Shown: one piece after another, positions 24,662 through 37,539 of the stretch
Position numbering within the stretch: the stretch's first letter is position 1
Layout: every line of letters begins with the position of its first letter
Assembly (NCBI GenBank): GCA_920105625.2
Contig: OV050030.1
Coordinates: forward strand, 217,914,325-217,978,324
Reading direction: 5' to 3'
Source of the DNA: Clusia tigrina
Lineage: Eukaryota; Arthropoda; Insecta; Diptera; Clusiidae
DNA length: 64,000 bases
The notes under the pieces: generated by a model
What the model saw: the letters and a program-made list of their open reading frames with translations, nothing else
Told to the model about the DNA's origin: nothing
The model's database searches: none
Translations under genes and position numbers: made by a program

Positions 24662-25430
24662 TTGGGGGGTCTGGTGCTTTCTCTACCCCTATCTGCCTCA
24701 GTCGGCGTCTCAATCGGCGTCTCTGTAGGCGTCTCAGTCGCTGCTGCTGTCGATTGGGAGGTCAGCTGCCTTCTCTACCCCTATCTGCCTCAGTCGGCGT
24801 CTCAGTCGGCGTCTCTGTACGCGTCCCAGTCGTTGCCGCTGTCGATTGGGGGGTCTGCTGCCTTCTCTATGCCTATCTGCCTCAGTCGGCGTCTCAGTCA
24901 GCGTCGCAGCCTCTGCCAGCGTCTCTGCAGGCCTCTCAGTCGCTGCCGCTGTCGACTGGGGAGGTCTGCTGCCTTCTCTACGCCTATATCTACCCCTATC
25001 TGCCTCAGTCGGCGTCTCAGTCCGTGTCTCAGTCGATGTCGCAGCCTCTTCCAGCGTCTCTGTAGGCATTTCAGTCGCTGCCGCTGTCGATTGCTGGGTC
25101 TGCTGCCTTCTCTATGACTACATCTACCCCTAGCTGCCTCAGCCGGCGTCGCAGCCTCTGTCAGCATCCCAGTCGCTGCCGCTGTCGATTGTGGGGGTCT
25201 CCTGCTTCTCTATGCCTATATCTACCCCTATCTGCCTCAGTCGGCGTCTCAGTCGGCGTCGCAGCCTCTGTCAGCCTCTCTGTAGGAGTCTCAGTCGTTG
25301 CCGCTGTCGATTGGGGGGTCTGCTGCCTTCTCTATGCCTATCTGCCTCAGTCGGCGTCTCAGTCGGCGTCGCAGCCTTTGTCAGCGTCTCTGTAGGCTTC
25401 TCAGTCGCTGCCGCTGTCGATTGGGGGTCT
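24662..25430 (+). repeat. Higher-order block, second copy of 22167-22960
   Basis: Matches the 22167 block monomer for monomer at an offset of 2495. The copies part near 25430, where one has GTTTGGGG and the other GATTGGGGG before TCTACTGC. Confidence 0.8.
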
Positions 25431-25449
25431 ACTGCTTTCTCTACGCCCA

Positions 25450-27750
25450 GATCTACACCTATCTGCCTCAGTCGGCGTCGCAGTCGGCGTCGCAGCCTCT
25501 GTCAGCGTCTCTGTAGGATTCTCAGTCGCTGCCGCTGTCGATTGGGGGGTCTGCTGCCTTCTCTATGCCTATATCTACCCCTATCTGCCTCAGTCGGCGT
25601 CTCAGTCGGCTTCGCAGCCTCTGTCAGCGTCTCTGTATGCGTCTCAGTCGCTGCCGCTGTCGATTAGGGAGTCTGTTTCCTTCCCTATGCCTATATCTAC
25701 ACCTATCGCCCTGAGTCGGCGTCGCAGCCGTTGTCAGCGTCTCTGTAGGTTTCTCAGTCGCTGCCGCAGTCGATTGGAGGTCTGCTGCCTTATCTATGCC
25801 GATATCTACCCCTATCTGCCTCAGTCGGCGTTTCAGTCGGTGTCGCAGCCTCTGTCAGTGTCTCTGTAGGCGTATCAGTCGCTGCCGCTGTCGATTGGGG
25901 AGGTCTGCTGCCTTCTCTATGCCTATATCTACCCCTATCTGCCTGCGTCTCTGTAGGCATCTCAGTCGCTGCCGCTGCCGATTGTGGGGGTCTGCTGCTT
26001 CTCTATGCCAATATCTACCCCTACCTGCCTCTGTCACCGTCTCTGTAGGCGCCTCAGTCGCTGCCGCCGTCGATTGGGGGGTCTGATGCCTTCTCTATGC
26101 CAATATCTACCCCTATCTGCCTCAGTTGGCGTCTCAGTCGGCGTCGCAGCCTCTGTCAGCGTCTCTGTAGGCGTCCCAGTCGCTGCCGCTGTCGACTGGG
26201 TGGTCTGCTGCCTTCTCTATGCCTATATCTACACCTATCTGCCTCATTCGGCGTCGCAGCGTCTGTCAGCGTCTCTGTAGGAGTTTCAGTCGTTGCCGCT
26301 GTCGATTGGGGGGTCTGCTGCCTTCTCTATGCCTATCTGCCTCAGTCGGCGTCTCAGTCGGATTCGCAGCCTCTGTCAGCGGCTCTGTATGCGTCTCATT
26401 CGCTCCCGCTGTCGATTGGGGGGTCTGCTGCCTTCTCTATGCCTATATCTACCCCTATCTGCCTCAGTCGGCGTCTCTGTAGGAGTCTCAGTCGGTGCCG
26501 CCGCCGATTGGGGGGTCTGCTGTCTTCTCTATGCCTATATCTACCCCTATCTGCCTCAGTTGGCGTCTCAGTCGGCGTCGCAGCCTCTATCAGCGTCTCT
26601 GTAGGCGTCTCAGTCGCTGCCGATGTCGATTGGGGGGTCTGCTGCCTTATCTATAACGATATCTACCCCTATCTGCCACAGTCGGCGTCTCAGTCGGCGT
26701 CGCAGCCTCTGTATGCGTGTCTGTAGGCGTCTCAGTCAATGCCGCTGTCGATTGGTGGGGTCTGCTGCCTTCTCTATGCCTATATCTACCCGTATATGCT
26801 CCAGTCGGCGTCTCAGTCGGCATCGCAGGCTCAGTCTGCGTGTCCGTAGGAGTCTCAGTCGTTGCCGCTGTCGATTGGGGGTCTGCTGCTTTCTCTATGC
26901 CTATATCTACCCCTATCTGACTCAGTCGAATTCTCAGTCGGCGTCGCAGCCTCTGTCAGCGTCTCTGTAGCCGTCTCAGTCGCTGCCGCTGTCTATTGGT
27001 GGGTCTGCTGCCTTCTCTATGACTACATCTAACCCTAGCTGCCTCAGTCGGCGTCGCAGCCTCTGACAGCATCTCTGTAGGCATCTCAGTCGCTGCTGCT
27101 GTCGATTGGGGGGTCTGCTGCCTTCTGTACCCCTATCTGCCTCAGTCGGCGTCTCAGTCGGCGTCTCTGTAGGCGTCCCAGTCGCTGCCGCTGTCGATTG
27201 GGGGTCTGCTGCCTTCTCTATGCCTATATCTACCCCTATCTGCCTCAGTCGGCGTCTCAGTTGATGTCGCAGCCTCTTTCAGAGTCTCTGTAGGCTTCTC
27301 AGTCGCTGCCGCTGTCGATTGGGGAGTCTGCTGCCTTCTCTACGCCTATATCTACCCCTATCTGCCTCTGTCAGCGTCTCTGTAGGCGTCTCCGGCAATG
27401 CCACTGTCAATTGGGGGGTCTGCTGCCTTCTCTATGACTATATCTTACCCTAGCTGCCTCAGTCGGCGTCGCAGCCTCTGACAGCATCTCTGTAGGCGTC
27501 TCAGTCGCTGCTGCTGTCGATTGGGGGCTCTGCTGCCTTCTTTACCCCTATCTGCCTCAGTCGGCGTCTCAGTCGACGTCTCAGTCGGCGTCTCTGTAGG
27601 CGTCCCAGTCGCTGCCGCTGTCGATTGGGGGGTCTGCTGCCTTCTCCAAGCCTATATATACCCCTATCTGCCTCTGTCAGCGTCTCTGTAGGCGTCTCCG
27701 GCAATGCCGCTGTCGACTGGGGGGTCTGCTGCCTTCTCTATGACTATATC
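25450..27750 (+). repeat. Higher-order block shared with 37540-39840
   Basis: The series with GATTAGGGAGTCTGTTTCC, ATCGCCCTGAGTCGG, GTAGGTTTCTCAG and CTGCCTGCGTCTCTG recurs at offsets of 12078 and then 12090, again differing by 12 bp. The first half also recurs near 43080-43500. Confidence 0.8.
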
Positions 27751-29300
27751 TTACCCTAGTTGCCTCAGTCGGCGTCGCAGCCTCTGACAGCATCTCTGTA
27801 GGCGTCTCAGTCGCTGCTGCTGTCGATTGGGGGGTCTGCTGCCTTCTCTACCCCTATCTGCCTCAGTCGGCGTCTCTGTAGGCGTCCCAGTCGCTGCCGC
27901 TGTCGAGGGGGCGGTCTGCTGCCTTCTCTATGCCTATATCTACCCCTATCTGCCTCTGTCAGCGTCTCTGTAGGCGTCTCCGTCAATGCCGCAGTCGATT
28001 AGGGGGTCTGCTGCCTTCTCTATGACTACATCTAACCCTAGCTGCCTCAGTCGGCGTCGCAGCCTCTGACAGCATCTCTGTAGGCGTCTCAGTCGCTGCT
28101 GCTGTCGATTGGGGGTCTGCTGCTTTCTCTACCCCTATCTGCCTCAGTCGGCGTCTCAATCGGCGTCTCTGTAGGCGTCTCAGTCGCTGCTGCTGTCGAT
28201 TGGGAGGTCAGCTGCCTTCTCTACCCCTATCTGCCTCAGTCGGCGTCTCAGTCGGCGTCTCTGTACGCGTCCCAGTCGCTGCCGCTGTCGATTGGGGGTC
28301 TGCTGCCTTCTCTATGCCTATATCTACCCCTATCTGCCTCTGTCAGCGTCTCTGTAGGCGTCTCCGTCAATGCCGCAGTCGATTGTGGGGTCTGCTGCCT
28401 TCTCTATTCCTATATCTACCCCTCTGCCTCAGTCGTCGTCTCAGTCGGCGTCACAGCCTCTGTCAGCGTCTCTGTAGGCATCTCAGTTATTGCCGCCGCC
28501 GATTGGGGGTCTGCTGCCTTCTCTATTCCTATATCTACCCCTATCTGCCTCAGTCGGCGTCGCAGCCTCTGTCAGCGTCTCTGTAGGAGTCACAGTCGTT
28601 GCCGCCGCCGATTGGAGGTCTGCTGCCTTCTCTATGCCTATATCTACTACTATCTGCCGCAGTCGGCGTCCCAGTCGGCGTCGCAACCTCTGTCAGCGTC
28701 TCTGTAGGCATCTCAGTCGTTGCTGCTGTCGATTGGGGGGTCTGCTGCCTTCTCTATGCCTATCTGCCTCAGTCGGCGTCTCAGTCAGCGTCGCAGCCTC
28801 TGCCAGCGTCTCTGCAGGCCTCTCAGTCGCTGCCGCTGTCGACTGGGGAGGTCTGCTGTCTTCTCTACGCCTATATCTACCCCTATCTGCCTCAGTCGGC
28901 GTCTCAGTCCGTGTCTCAGTCGATGTCGCAGCCTCTTCCAGCGTCTCTGTAGGCATTTCAGTCGCTGCCGCTGTCGATTGCTGGGTCTGCTGCCTTCTCT
29001 ATGACTACATCTACCCCTAGCTGCCTCAGCCGGCGTCGCAGCCTCTGTCAGCATCCCAGTCGCTGCCGCTGTCGATTGTGGGGGTCTCCTGCTTCTCTAT
29101 GCCTATATCTACCCCTATCTGCCTCAGTCGGCGTCTCAGTCGGCGTCGCAGCCTCTGTCAGCCTCTCTGTAGGAGTCTCAGTCGTTGCCGCTGTCGATTG
29201 GGGGGTCTGCTGCCTTCTCTATGCCTATCTGCCTCAGTCGGCGTCTCAGTCGGCGTCGCAGCCTTTGTCAGCGTCTCTGTAGGCTTCTCAGTCGCTGCCG
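26340..29300 (+). repeat. 3-kb higher-order block, copy 1 (partner 34510-37490)
   Basis: Shared rare strings (CAGCGGCTCTGTATGCG, TCTATAACGATATC, CGTATATGCTCCAG, AGTCGAATTCTCAG, CTCCAAGCCTATATATACC) recur at offsets of 8176, 8189 and 8190. The step from 8176 to 8189 is roughly one 12-bp unit plus one base. Confidence 0.82.
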
Positions 29301-29606
29301 CTGTCGATTAGGGAGTCTGTTTCCTTCCCTATGCCTTTATCTACCCCTATCTGCTTCAGTCAGCGTCTCAGTCGGCTTCGCAGCCTCTGTCACCGTCTCT
29401 ATAGGATTCTCAGTCGCTGCCGCTGTCGATTGGGGGGTCTGCTGCCTTCTCTGTGCCTATATCTACCCCTATCTGCCTCAGTCGGCGTCTCAGTCGGCTT
29501 CGCAGCCTCTGTCAGCGTCTCTGTATGCGTCTCAGTCGCTGCCGCTGTCGATTAGGGAGTCTGTTTCCTTCCCTATGCCTATATCTACACCTATCGCCCT
29601 GAGTCA

Positions 29607-32600
29607 GCGTCGCAGCCTCTGTCAGCGTCTCTGTAGGCGTCTCAGTCGCTGCCGCTGTCGACTGGGGAGGTCTGCTGCCTTCTCTACGCTTATATCTACC
29701 CCTATCTGCCTCAGTCGGCGTCTCAGTCGGCGTCGCAGCCTCTGTCAGCGTCTCTGTAGGCTTCTAAGTCGCTGCCGCTGTCGATTGGGGGGTCTGCTGC
29801 CTTCTCTCTGCCTTTATCTACCCCTATCTGCTTCAGTCAGCGTCTCAGTCGGCTTCGCAGCCTCTGTCAGCGTCTCTGTATGCGTCTCAGTCGCTGCCGC
29901 TGTCGATTGTGGAATCTGCTGCCTTCTCTATGCCTATATTTACACCTATCTGCCTTAGTCGGCGTCGCAGCCTTTGTCAGCGTCTCTGTAGGCTTCTCAG
30001 TCGCTGCCGCTGTCGACTGGGGAGGTCTGCTGCCTTCTCTATGCCTATATCTACCCCTATCTGCCTCAGTTGGCGTCTCTGTCGGCGTCGCTGCATCTGC
30101 CTCCGTCTCTGTAGGCATCTCAGTCGCTGCCGCTGTCGATTGGGGGGTCTGCTGCCTTCTCTCTGCCTTTATCTACCCCTATCTGCTTCAGTCAGCGTCT
30201 CAGTCGGCTTCGCAGCCTCTGTCAGCGTCTCTGTATGCGTCTCAGTCGCTGCCGCTGTCGATTGGGGAGGACTGCTGCCTTCTCTATGCCAATATCTACC
30301 CCTATCTGCCACAGTCGGCGTCTCAGTCGGCGTCAAAGCCTCTGTATGCGTGTCTGTAGGCGTCTCAGTCAATGCCGCTGTCGATTGGGGGGTCTGCTGC
30401 CTTCTCTATGCCTATATCTACCCGTATCTGCTCCAGTCGGCGTCTCAGTCGGCATCGCAGGCTCAGTCTGCGTGTCCGTAGGAGTCTCAGTCGTTGCCGC
30501 TTTCGATTGGGGGTCTGCTGCTTTCTCTATGCCTATATCTACCCCTATCTGACTCAGTCGAATTCTCAGTCGGCGTCGCAGCCTCTGTCAGCGTCTCTGT
30601 AGCCGTCTCAGTCGCTGCCGCTGTCGATTGGGGGCTCTGCTGCCTTCTCTACCCCTATCTGCCTCAGTCGGCGTCTCAGTCGACGTCTCAGTCGGCGTCT
30701 ATGTAGGCGTCCCAGTCGCTGCCGCTGTCGATTGGGGGGTCTGCTGCCTTCTCCAAGCCTATATATACCCCTATCTGCCTCTGTCAGCGTCTCTGTCGGC
30801 GTCTCTGTAGGCGTCCCAGTCGCTGCCGCTGTCGATTGGGGGTCTGCTGCCTTCTCTATGCCTATATCTACCCCTATCTGTCTCAGTCGGCGTCTCAGTC
30901 GGCGTCTCAGTTGATGTCGCAGCCTCTTTCAGAGTCTCTGTAGGCTTCTCAGTCGCTGCCGCTGTCGATTGGGGAGTCTGCTGCCTTCTCTACGCCTATA
31001 TCTACCCCTATCTGCCTCTGTCAGCGTCTCTGTAGGCGTCTCCGGCAATGCCACTGTCGATTGGGGGGTCTGCTGCCTTCTCTATGACTATATCTTACGA
31101 TAGCTGACTCAGTCGGCGTCGCAGCCTCTGACAGCATCTCTGTAGGCGTCTCAGTCGCTGCTGCTGTCGATTGGGGGCTCTGCTGCCTTCTCTACCCCTA
31201 TCTGCCTCAGTCGACGTCTCAGTCGGCGTCTATGTAGGCGTCCCAGTCGCTGCCGCTGTCGATTGGGGGGTCTGCTGCCTTCTCCAAGCCTATATATACC
31301 CCTATCTGCCTCTGTCAGCGTCTCTGTAGGCGTCTCCGGCAATGCCGCTGTCGATTGGGGGGGTCTGCTGCCTTCTCTATGAGTATATCTTACCCTAGTT
31401 GCCTCAGTCGGCTTCGCAGCCTCTGACAGCATCTCTGTAGGCGTCTCAGTCGCTGCTGCTGTCGATTGGGGGCTCTGCTGCCTTCTCTACCGCTATCTGC
31501 CTCAGTCGGCGTCTCAGTCGGCGTCTCTGTAGGCGTCCCAGTCGCTGCCGCTGTCGATTGGGGGGTCTGCTGCCTTCTCTATGCCTATATATACCCCTAT
31601 CTGCATCTGTCAGCGTCTCTGTAGGCGTCTCCGGCAAAGCCGCTGTCGACTGGGGAGGTCTGCTGCCTTCTCTACGCCTATATCTACCCCTATCTGCCTC
31701 AGCCGGCGTCTCAGTCGGTGTCTCAGTCGATGTCGCAGCCTCTTTCAGCGTCTCTGTAGGCATTTCAGTCGCTGCTACTGTCGATTGCTGGGTCTGCTGC
31801 CTTCTCTATGACTACATCTACCCCTAGCTGCCTCAACCGGCGTCGAAGCCTCTGTCAGCATCCCAGTCGCTGCCGCTGTCGATTGTGGGGGTCTCCTGCT
31901 TCTCTATACCTATATCTATCCCTATCTGCCTCAGTCGGCGTCTCAGTCGGCGTCGCAGCCTCTGTCAGCGTCTCTGTAGGAGTATCAGTCGTTGCCGCTG
32001 TCGATTGGGGGGTCTGCTGCCTTCTCTATGCCTATCTGCCTCAGTCGGCGTCTCAGTCGTTGTCGCAGCCTCTTTCAGTGTCTCTGTAGGCATCTCAGTC
32101 GCTGCCGTTGTCGACTGGGGAGGTCTGCTGCCTTCTTTACGCCTATATCTACCCCTATCTGCCTCAGCCGTCTTCTCAGTCGGTGTCTCAGTCGATGTCG
32201 CAGCCAATTTCAGCGTCTCTGTAGGCATTTCAGTCGCTGCCGCTGTCGATTGCTGGGTCTGCTGCCTTCTCTATGACTACATCTACCCCTAGCTGCCTCA
32301 GCCGGCATCGCAGCCTCTGTCAGCATCCCAGTCGCTGCCGCTGTCGATTGTGGGGGTCTCCTGCTTCTCTATGTCTGTATCTACTCCTATCTGCCTCAGT
32401 CGGCGTCTCAGTCGGCGTCGCAGCCTCTGTCAGCGTCTCTGTAGGCGTCTCAGTCGCTGCCGCTGTCTATTGGTGGGTCTGCTGCCTTCTCTATGACTAC
32501 ATCTAACCCTAGCTGCCTCAGTCGGCGTCGCAGCCTCTGACAGCATCTCTGTATTCTTCTCAGTCGCTGCCGCTGTCGATTGCCTTCTCTATGACTATAT

Positions 32601-34320
32601 CTTACCCTAGCTGCCTCAGTCGGCGTCGCAGCCTCTGACAGCATCTCTGTAGGCGTCTCAGTCTGCTGCCTTCTCTATGCCTATATATACCCCTATCTGC
32701 CTCTGTCAGCGTCTCTGTAGGCGTCTGCGGCAATGCCGCTGTCGACTGGGGAGGTCTGCTGCCTTCTCTACGCCTATATCTACCCCTATCTGCCTCAGCC
32801 GGCGTCTCAGTCGGCGTCGCAGCCTCTGTCAGCGTCTCTGTAGGAGTATCAGTCGTTGCCGCTTTCGATTGGGGGGTCTGCTGCCTTCTCTATGCCTATC
32901 TGCCTCAGTAGGCGTCTCAGTCGTTGTCGCAGCCTCTTTCAGTGTCTCTGTAGGCATCTCAGTCGCTGCCGTTGTCGACTGAGGAGGTCTGCTGCCTTCT
33001 CTACGCCTATATCTACCCCTATCTGCCTCAGCCGTCTTCTCAGTCGGTGTCTCAGTCGATGTCGCAGCCAATTTCAGCGTCTCTGTAGGCATTTCAGTCG
33101 CTGCCGCTGTCGATTGCTGGGTCTGCTGCCTTCTCTATGACTACATCTACCCCTAGCTGCCTCAGCCGGCATCGCAGCCTCTGTCAGCATCCCAGTCGCT
33201 GCCGCTGTCGATTGTGGGGGTCTCCTGCTTCTCTATGTCTATATCTACTCCTATCTGCCTCAGTCGGCGTCTCAGTCGGCGTCGCAGCCTCTGTCAGCGT
33301 CTCTGTAGGCGTCTCAGTCGCTGCCGCTGTCTATTGGTGGGTCTGCTGCCTTCTCTATGACTACATCTAACCCTAGCTGCCTCAGTCGGCGTCGCAGCCT
33401 CTGACAGCATCTCTGTATTCTTCTCAGTCGCTGCCGCTGTCGATTGGGGGGTCTGCTGCCTTCTCTATGCCTATATCTACCCCTATCTGCTTCAGTCGGC
33501 GTCTCAGTCGATGTCGCAGCCTCTTTCAGCGTCTCTGTATAATTCTCAGCCGCTGTCGCTGTCAATTGGGGAGTCTGCTGCCTTCTCTACGCCTAGATCG
33601 ACACCAATCTGCCTCTGAGGCGTCACAGCCTCTGTCAGCGTCTCTGTAGGCGTCTCAGTCGCTGCCGCTGTCGATTGGGGGGTCTGCTGCCTTCTCTATG
33701 ACTACATCTAACCCTAGCTGCCTCAGTCGGCGTCGCAGCCTCTGACAGCATCTCTGTAGGCGTCTCAGTCGCTGCTGCTGTCGATTGGGGGGTCTGCTGC
33801 CTTCTCTACCCCTATCTGCCTCAGTCGGCGTCTCTGTAGGCGTCCCAGTCGCTGCCGCTGTCGAGGGGGCGGTCTGCTGCCTTCTCTATGCCTATATCTA
33901 CCCCTATCTGCCTCTGTCAGCGTCTCTGTAGGCGTCTCCGTCAATGCCGCTGTCGATTGGGGGGTCTGCTGCCTTCTCTATGACTACATCTAACCCTAGC
34001 TGCCTCAGTCGGCGTCGCAGCCTCTGACAGCATCTCTGTAGGCGTCTCAGTCGCTGCTGCTGTCGATTGGGGGGTCTGCTGCTTTCTCTACCCCTATCTG
34101 CCTCAGTCGGCGTCTCAATCGGCGTCTCTGTAGGCGTCTCAGTCGCTGCTGCTGTCGATTGGGAGGTCAGCTGCCTTCTCTACCCCTATCTGCCTCAGTC
34201 GGCGTCTCAGTCGGCGTCTCTGTACGCGTCCCAGTCGTTGCCGCTGTCGATTGGGGGGTCTGCTGCCTTCTCTATGCCTATCTGCCTCAGTCGGCGTCTC
34301 AGTCAGCGTCGCAGCCTCTT
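29607..34320 (+). repeat. 4.7-kb higher-order block, copy 2 (partner 17670-22420)
   Basis: Near-identical to copy 1 in order and variants. Near 34320 it loses about 240 bp relative to copy 1 and then switches to matching 26340 onward, so its right end is a recombination junction between different higher-order copies. Confidence 0.85.
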
Positions 34321-34509
34321 CCAGCGTCTCTGTCAGCATCCCAGTCGCTGCCGCTGTCGATTGTGGGGGTCTCCTGCTTCTCTATGCCTATATCTACCCC
34401 TATCTGCCTCAGTCGGCATCTCAGTCGGCGTCGCAGCCTCTGTCAGCCTCTCTGTAGGAGTCTCAGTCGTTGCCGCTGTCGATTGGGGGGTCTGCTGCCT
34501 TCTCTATGC

Positions 34510-37490
34510 CTATCTGCCTCAGTCGGCGTCTCAGTCGGATTCGCAGCCTCTGTCAGCGGCTCTGTATGCGTCTCATTCGCTCCCGCTGTCGATTGGGGGT
34601 CTGCTGCCTTCTCTATGCCTATATCTACCCCTATCTGCCTCAGTCGGCGTCTCTGTAGGAGTCTCAGTCGTTGCCGCCGTCGATTGGGGGGTCTGCTGTC
34701 TTCTCTATGCCTATATCTACCCCTATCTGCCTCAGTTGGCGTCTCAGTCGGCGTCGCAGCCTCTATCAGCGTCTCTGTAGGCGTCTCAGTCGCTGCCGAT
34801 GTCGATTGGGGGGTCTGCTGCCTTATCTATAACGATATCTACTCCTATCTGCCACAGTCGGCGTCTCAGTCGGCGTCGCAGCCTCTGTATGCGTGTCTGT
34901 AGGCGTCTCAGTCAATGCCGCTGTCGATTGGGGGGGTCTGCTGCCTTCTCTATGCCTATATCTACCCGTATATGCTCCAGTCGGCGTCTCAGTCGGCATC
35001 GCAGGCTCAGTCTGCGTGTCCGTAGGAGTCTCAGTCGTTGCCGCTGTCGATTGGGGGTCTGCTGCTTTCTCTATGCCTATATCTACCCCTATCTGACTCA
35101 GTCGAATTCTCAGTCGGCGTCGCAGCCTCTGTCAGCGTCTCTGTAGCCGTCTCAGTCGCTGCCGCTGTCTATTGGTGGGTCTGCTGCCTTCTCTATGACT
35201 ACATCTAACCCTAGCTGCCTCAGTCGGCGTCGCAGCCTCTGACAGCATCTCTGTAGGCATCTCAGTCGCTGCTGCTGTCGATTGGGGGGTCTGCTGCCTT
35301 CTGTACCCCTATCTGCCTCAGTCGGCGTCTCAGTCGGCGTCTCTGTAGGCGTCCCAGTCGCTGCCGCTGTCGATTGGGGGGTCTGCTGCCTTCTCTATGC
35401 CTATATCTACCCCTATTTGCCTCAGTCGGCGTCTCAGTCGGCGTCTCAGTTGATGTCGCAGCCTCTTTCAGAGTCTCTGTAGGCTTCTCAGTCGCTGCCG
35501 CTGTCGATTGGGGAGTCTGCTGCCTTCTCTACGCCTATATCTACCCCTATCTGCCTCTGTCAGCGTCTCTGTAGGCGTCTCCGGCAATGCCACTGTCAAT
35601 TGGGGGGTCTGCTGCCTTCTCTATGACTATATCTTACCCTAGCTGCCCCAGTCGGCGTCGCAGCCTCTGACAGCATCTCTGTAGGCGTCTCAGTCGCTGC
35701 TGCTGTCGATTGGGGGCTCTGCTGCCTTCTTTACCCCTATCTGCCTCAGTCGGCGTCTCAGTCGACGTCTCAGTCGGCGTCTCTGTAGGCGTCCCAGTCG
35801 CTGCCGCTGTCGATTGGGGGGTCTGCTGCCTTCTCCAAGCCTATATATACCCCTATCTGCCTCTGTCAGCGTCTCTGTAGGCGTCTCCGGCAATGCCGCT
35901 GTCGACTGGGGGGTCTGCTGCCTTCTCTATGACTATATCTTACCCTAGTTGCCTCAGTCGGCGTCGCAGCCTCTGACAGCATCTCTGTAGGCGTCTCAGT
36001 CGCTGCTGCTGTCGATTGGGGGGTCTGCTGCCTTCTCTACCCCTATCTGCCTCAGTCGGCGTCTCTGTAGGCGTCCCAGTCGCTGCCGCTGTCGAGGGGG
36101 CGGTCTGCTGCCTTCTCTATGCCTATATCTACCCCTATCTGCCTCTGTCAGCGTCTCTGTAGGCGTCTCCGTCAATGCCGCAGTCGATTAGGGGGTCTGC
36201 TGCCTTCTCTATGACTACATCTAACCCTAGCTGCCTCAGTCGGCGTCGCAGCCTCTGACAGCATCTCTGTAGGCGTCTCAGTCGCTGCTGCTGTCGATTG
36301 GGGGGTCTGCTGCTTTCTCTACCCCTATCTGCCTCAGTCGGCGTCTCAATCGGCGTCTCTGTAGGCGTCTCAGTCGCTGCTGCTGTCGATTGGGAGGTCA
36401 GCTGCCTTCTCTACCCCTATCTGCCTCAGTCGGCGTCTCAGTCGGCGTCTCTGTACGCGTCCCAGTCGCTGCCGCTGTCGATTGGGGGTCTGCTGCCTTC
36501 TCTATGCCTATATCTACCCCTATCTGCCTCTGTCAGCGTCTCTGTAGGCGTCTCCGTCAATGCCGCAGTCGATTGTGGGGTCTGCTGCCTTCTCTATTCC
36601 TATATCTACCCCTCTGCCTCAGTCGTCGTCTCAGTCGGCGTCACAGCCTCTGTCAGCGTCTCTGTAGGCATCTCAGTTGTTGCCGCCGCCGATTGGGGGT
36701 CTGCTGCCTTCTCTATTCCTATATCTACCCCTATCTGCCTCAGTCGGCGTCGCAGCCTCTGTCAGCGTCTCTGTAGGAGTCACAGTCGTTGCCGCCGCCG
36801 ATTGGAGGTCTGCTGCCTTCTCTATGCCTATATCTACTACTATCTGCCGCAGTCGGCGTCCCAGTCGGCGTCGCAACCTCTGTCAGCGTCTCTGTAGGCA
36901 TCTCAGTCGTTGCCGCTGTCGATTGGGGGGTCTGCTGCCTTCTCTATGCCTATCTGCCTCAGTCGGCGTCTCAGTCAGCGTCGCAGCCTCTGCCAGCGTC
37001 TCTGCAGGCTTCTCAGTCGCTGCCGCTGTCGACTGGGGAGGTCTGCTGCCTTCTCTACGCCTATATCTACCCCTATCTGCCTCAGTCGGCGTCTCAGTCC
37101 GTGTCTCAGTCGATGTCGCAGCCTCTTCCAGCGTCTCTGTAGGCATTTCAGTCGCTGCCGCTGTCGATTGCTGGGTCTGCTGCCTTCTCTATGACTACAT
37201 CTACCCCTAGCTGCCTCAGCCGGCGTCGCAGCCTCTGTCAGCATCCCAGTCGCTGCCGCTGTCGATTGTGGGGGTCTCCTGCTTCTCTATGCCTATATCT
37301 ACCCCTATCTGCCTCAGTCGGCGTCTCAGTCGGCGTCGCAGCCTCTGTCAGCCTCTCTGTAGGAGTCTCAGTCGTTGCCGCTGTCGATTGGGGGGTCTGC
37401 TGCCTTCTCTATGCCTATCTGCCTCAGTCGGCGTCTCAGTCGGCGTCGCAGCCTTTGTCAGCGTCTCTGTAGGCTTCTCAGTCGCTGCCG
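34510..37490 (+). repeat. 3-kb higher-order block, copy 2 (partner 26340-29300)
   Basis: Continues directly from the junction near 34320-34510. The TCTATAACGATATC and AGTCGAATTCTCAG monomers here (34828-35108) are the third of four copies, the others lying near 23190, 26650 and 38730. Confidence 0.82.
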
Positions 37491-37539
37491 CTGTCGTTTG
37501 GGGGGTCTACTGCTTTCTCTACGCCTAGATCTACACCTA

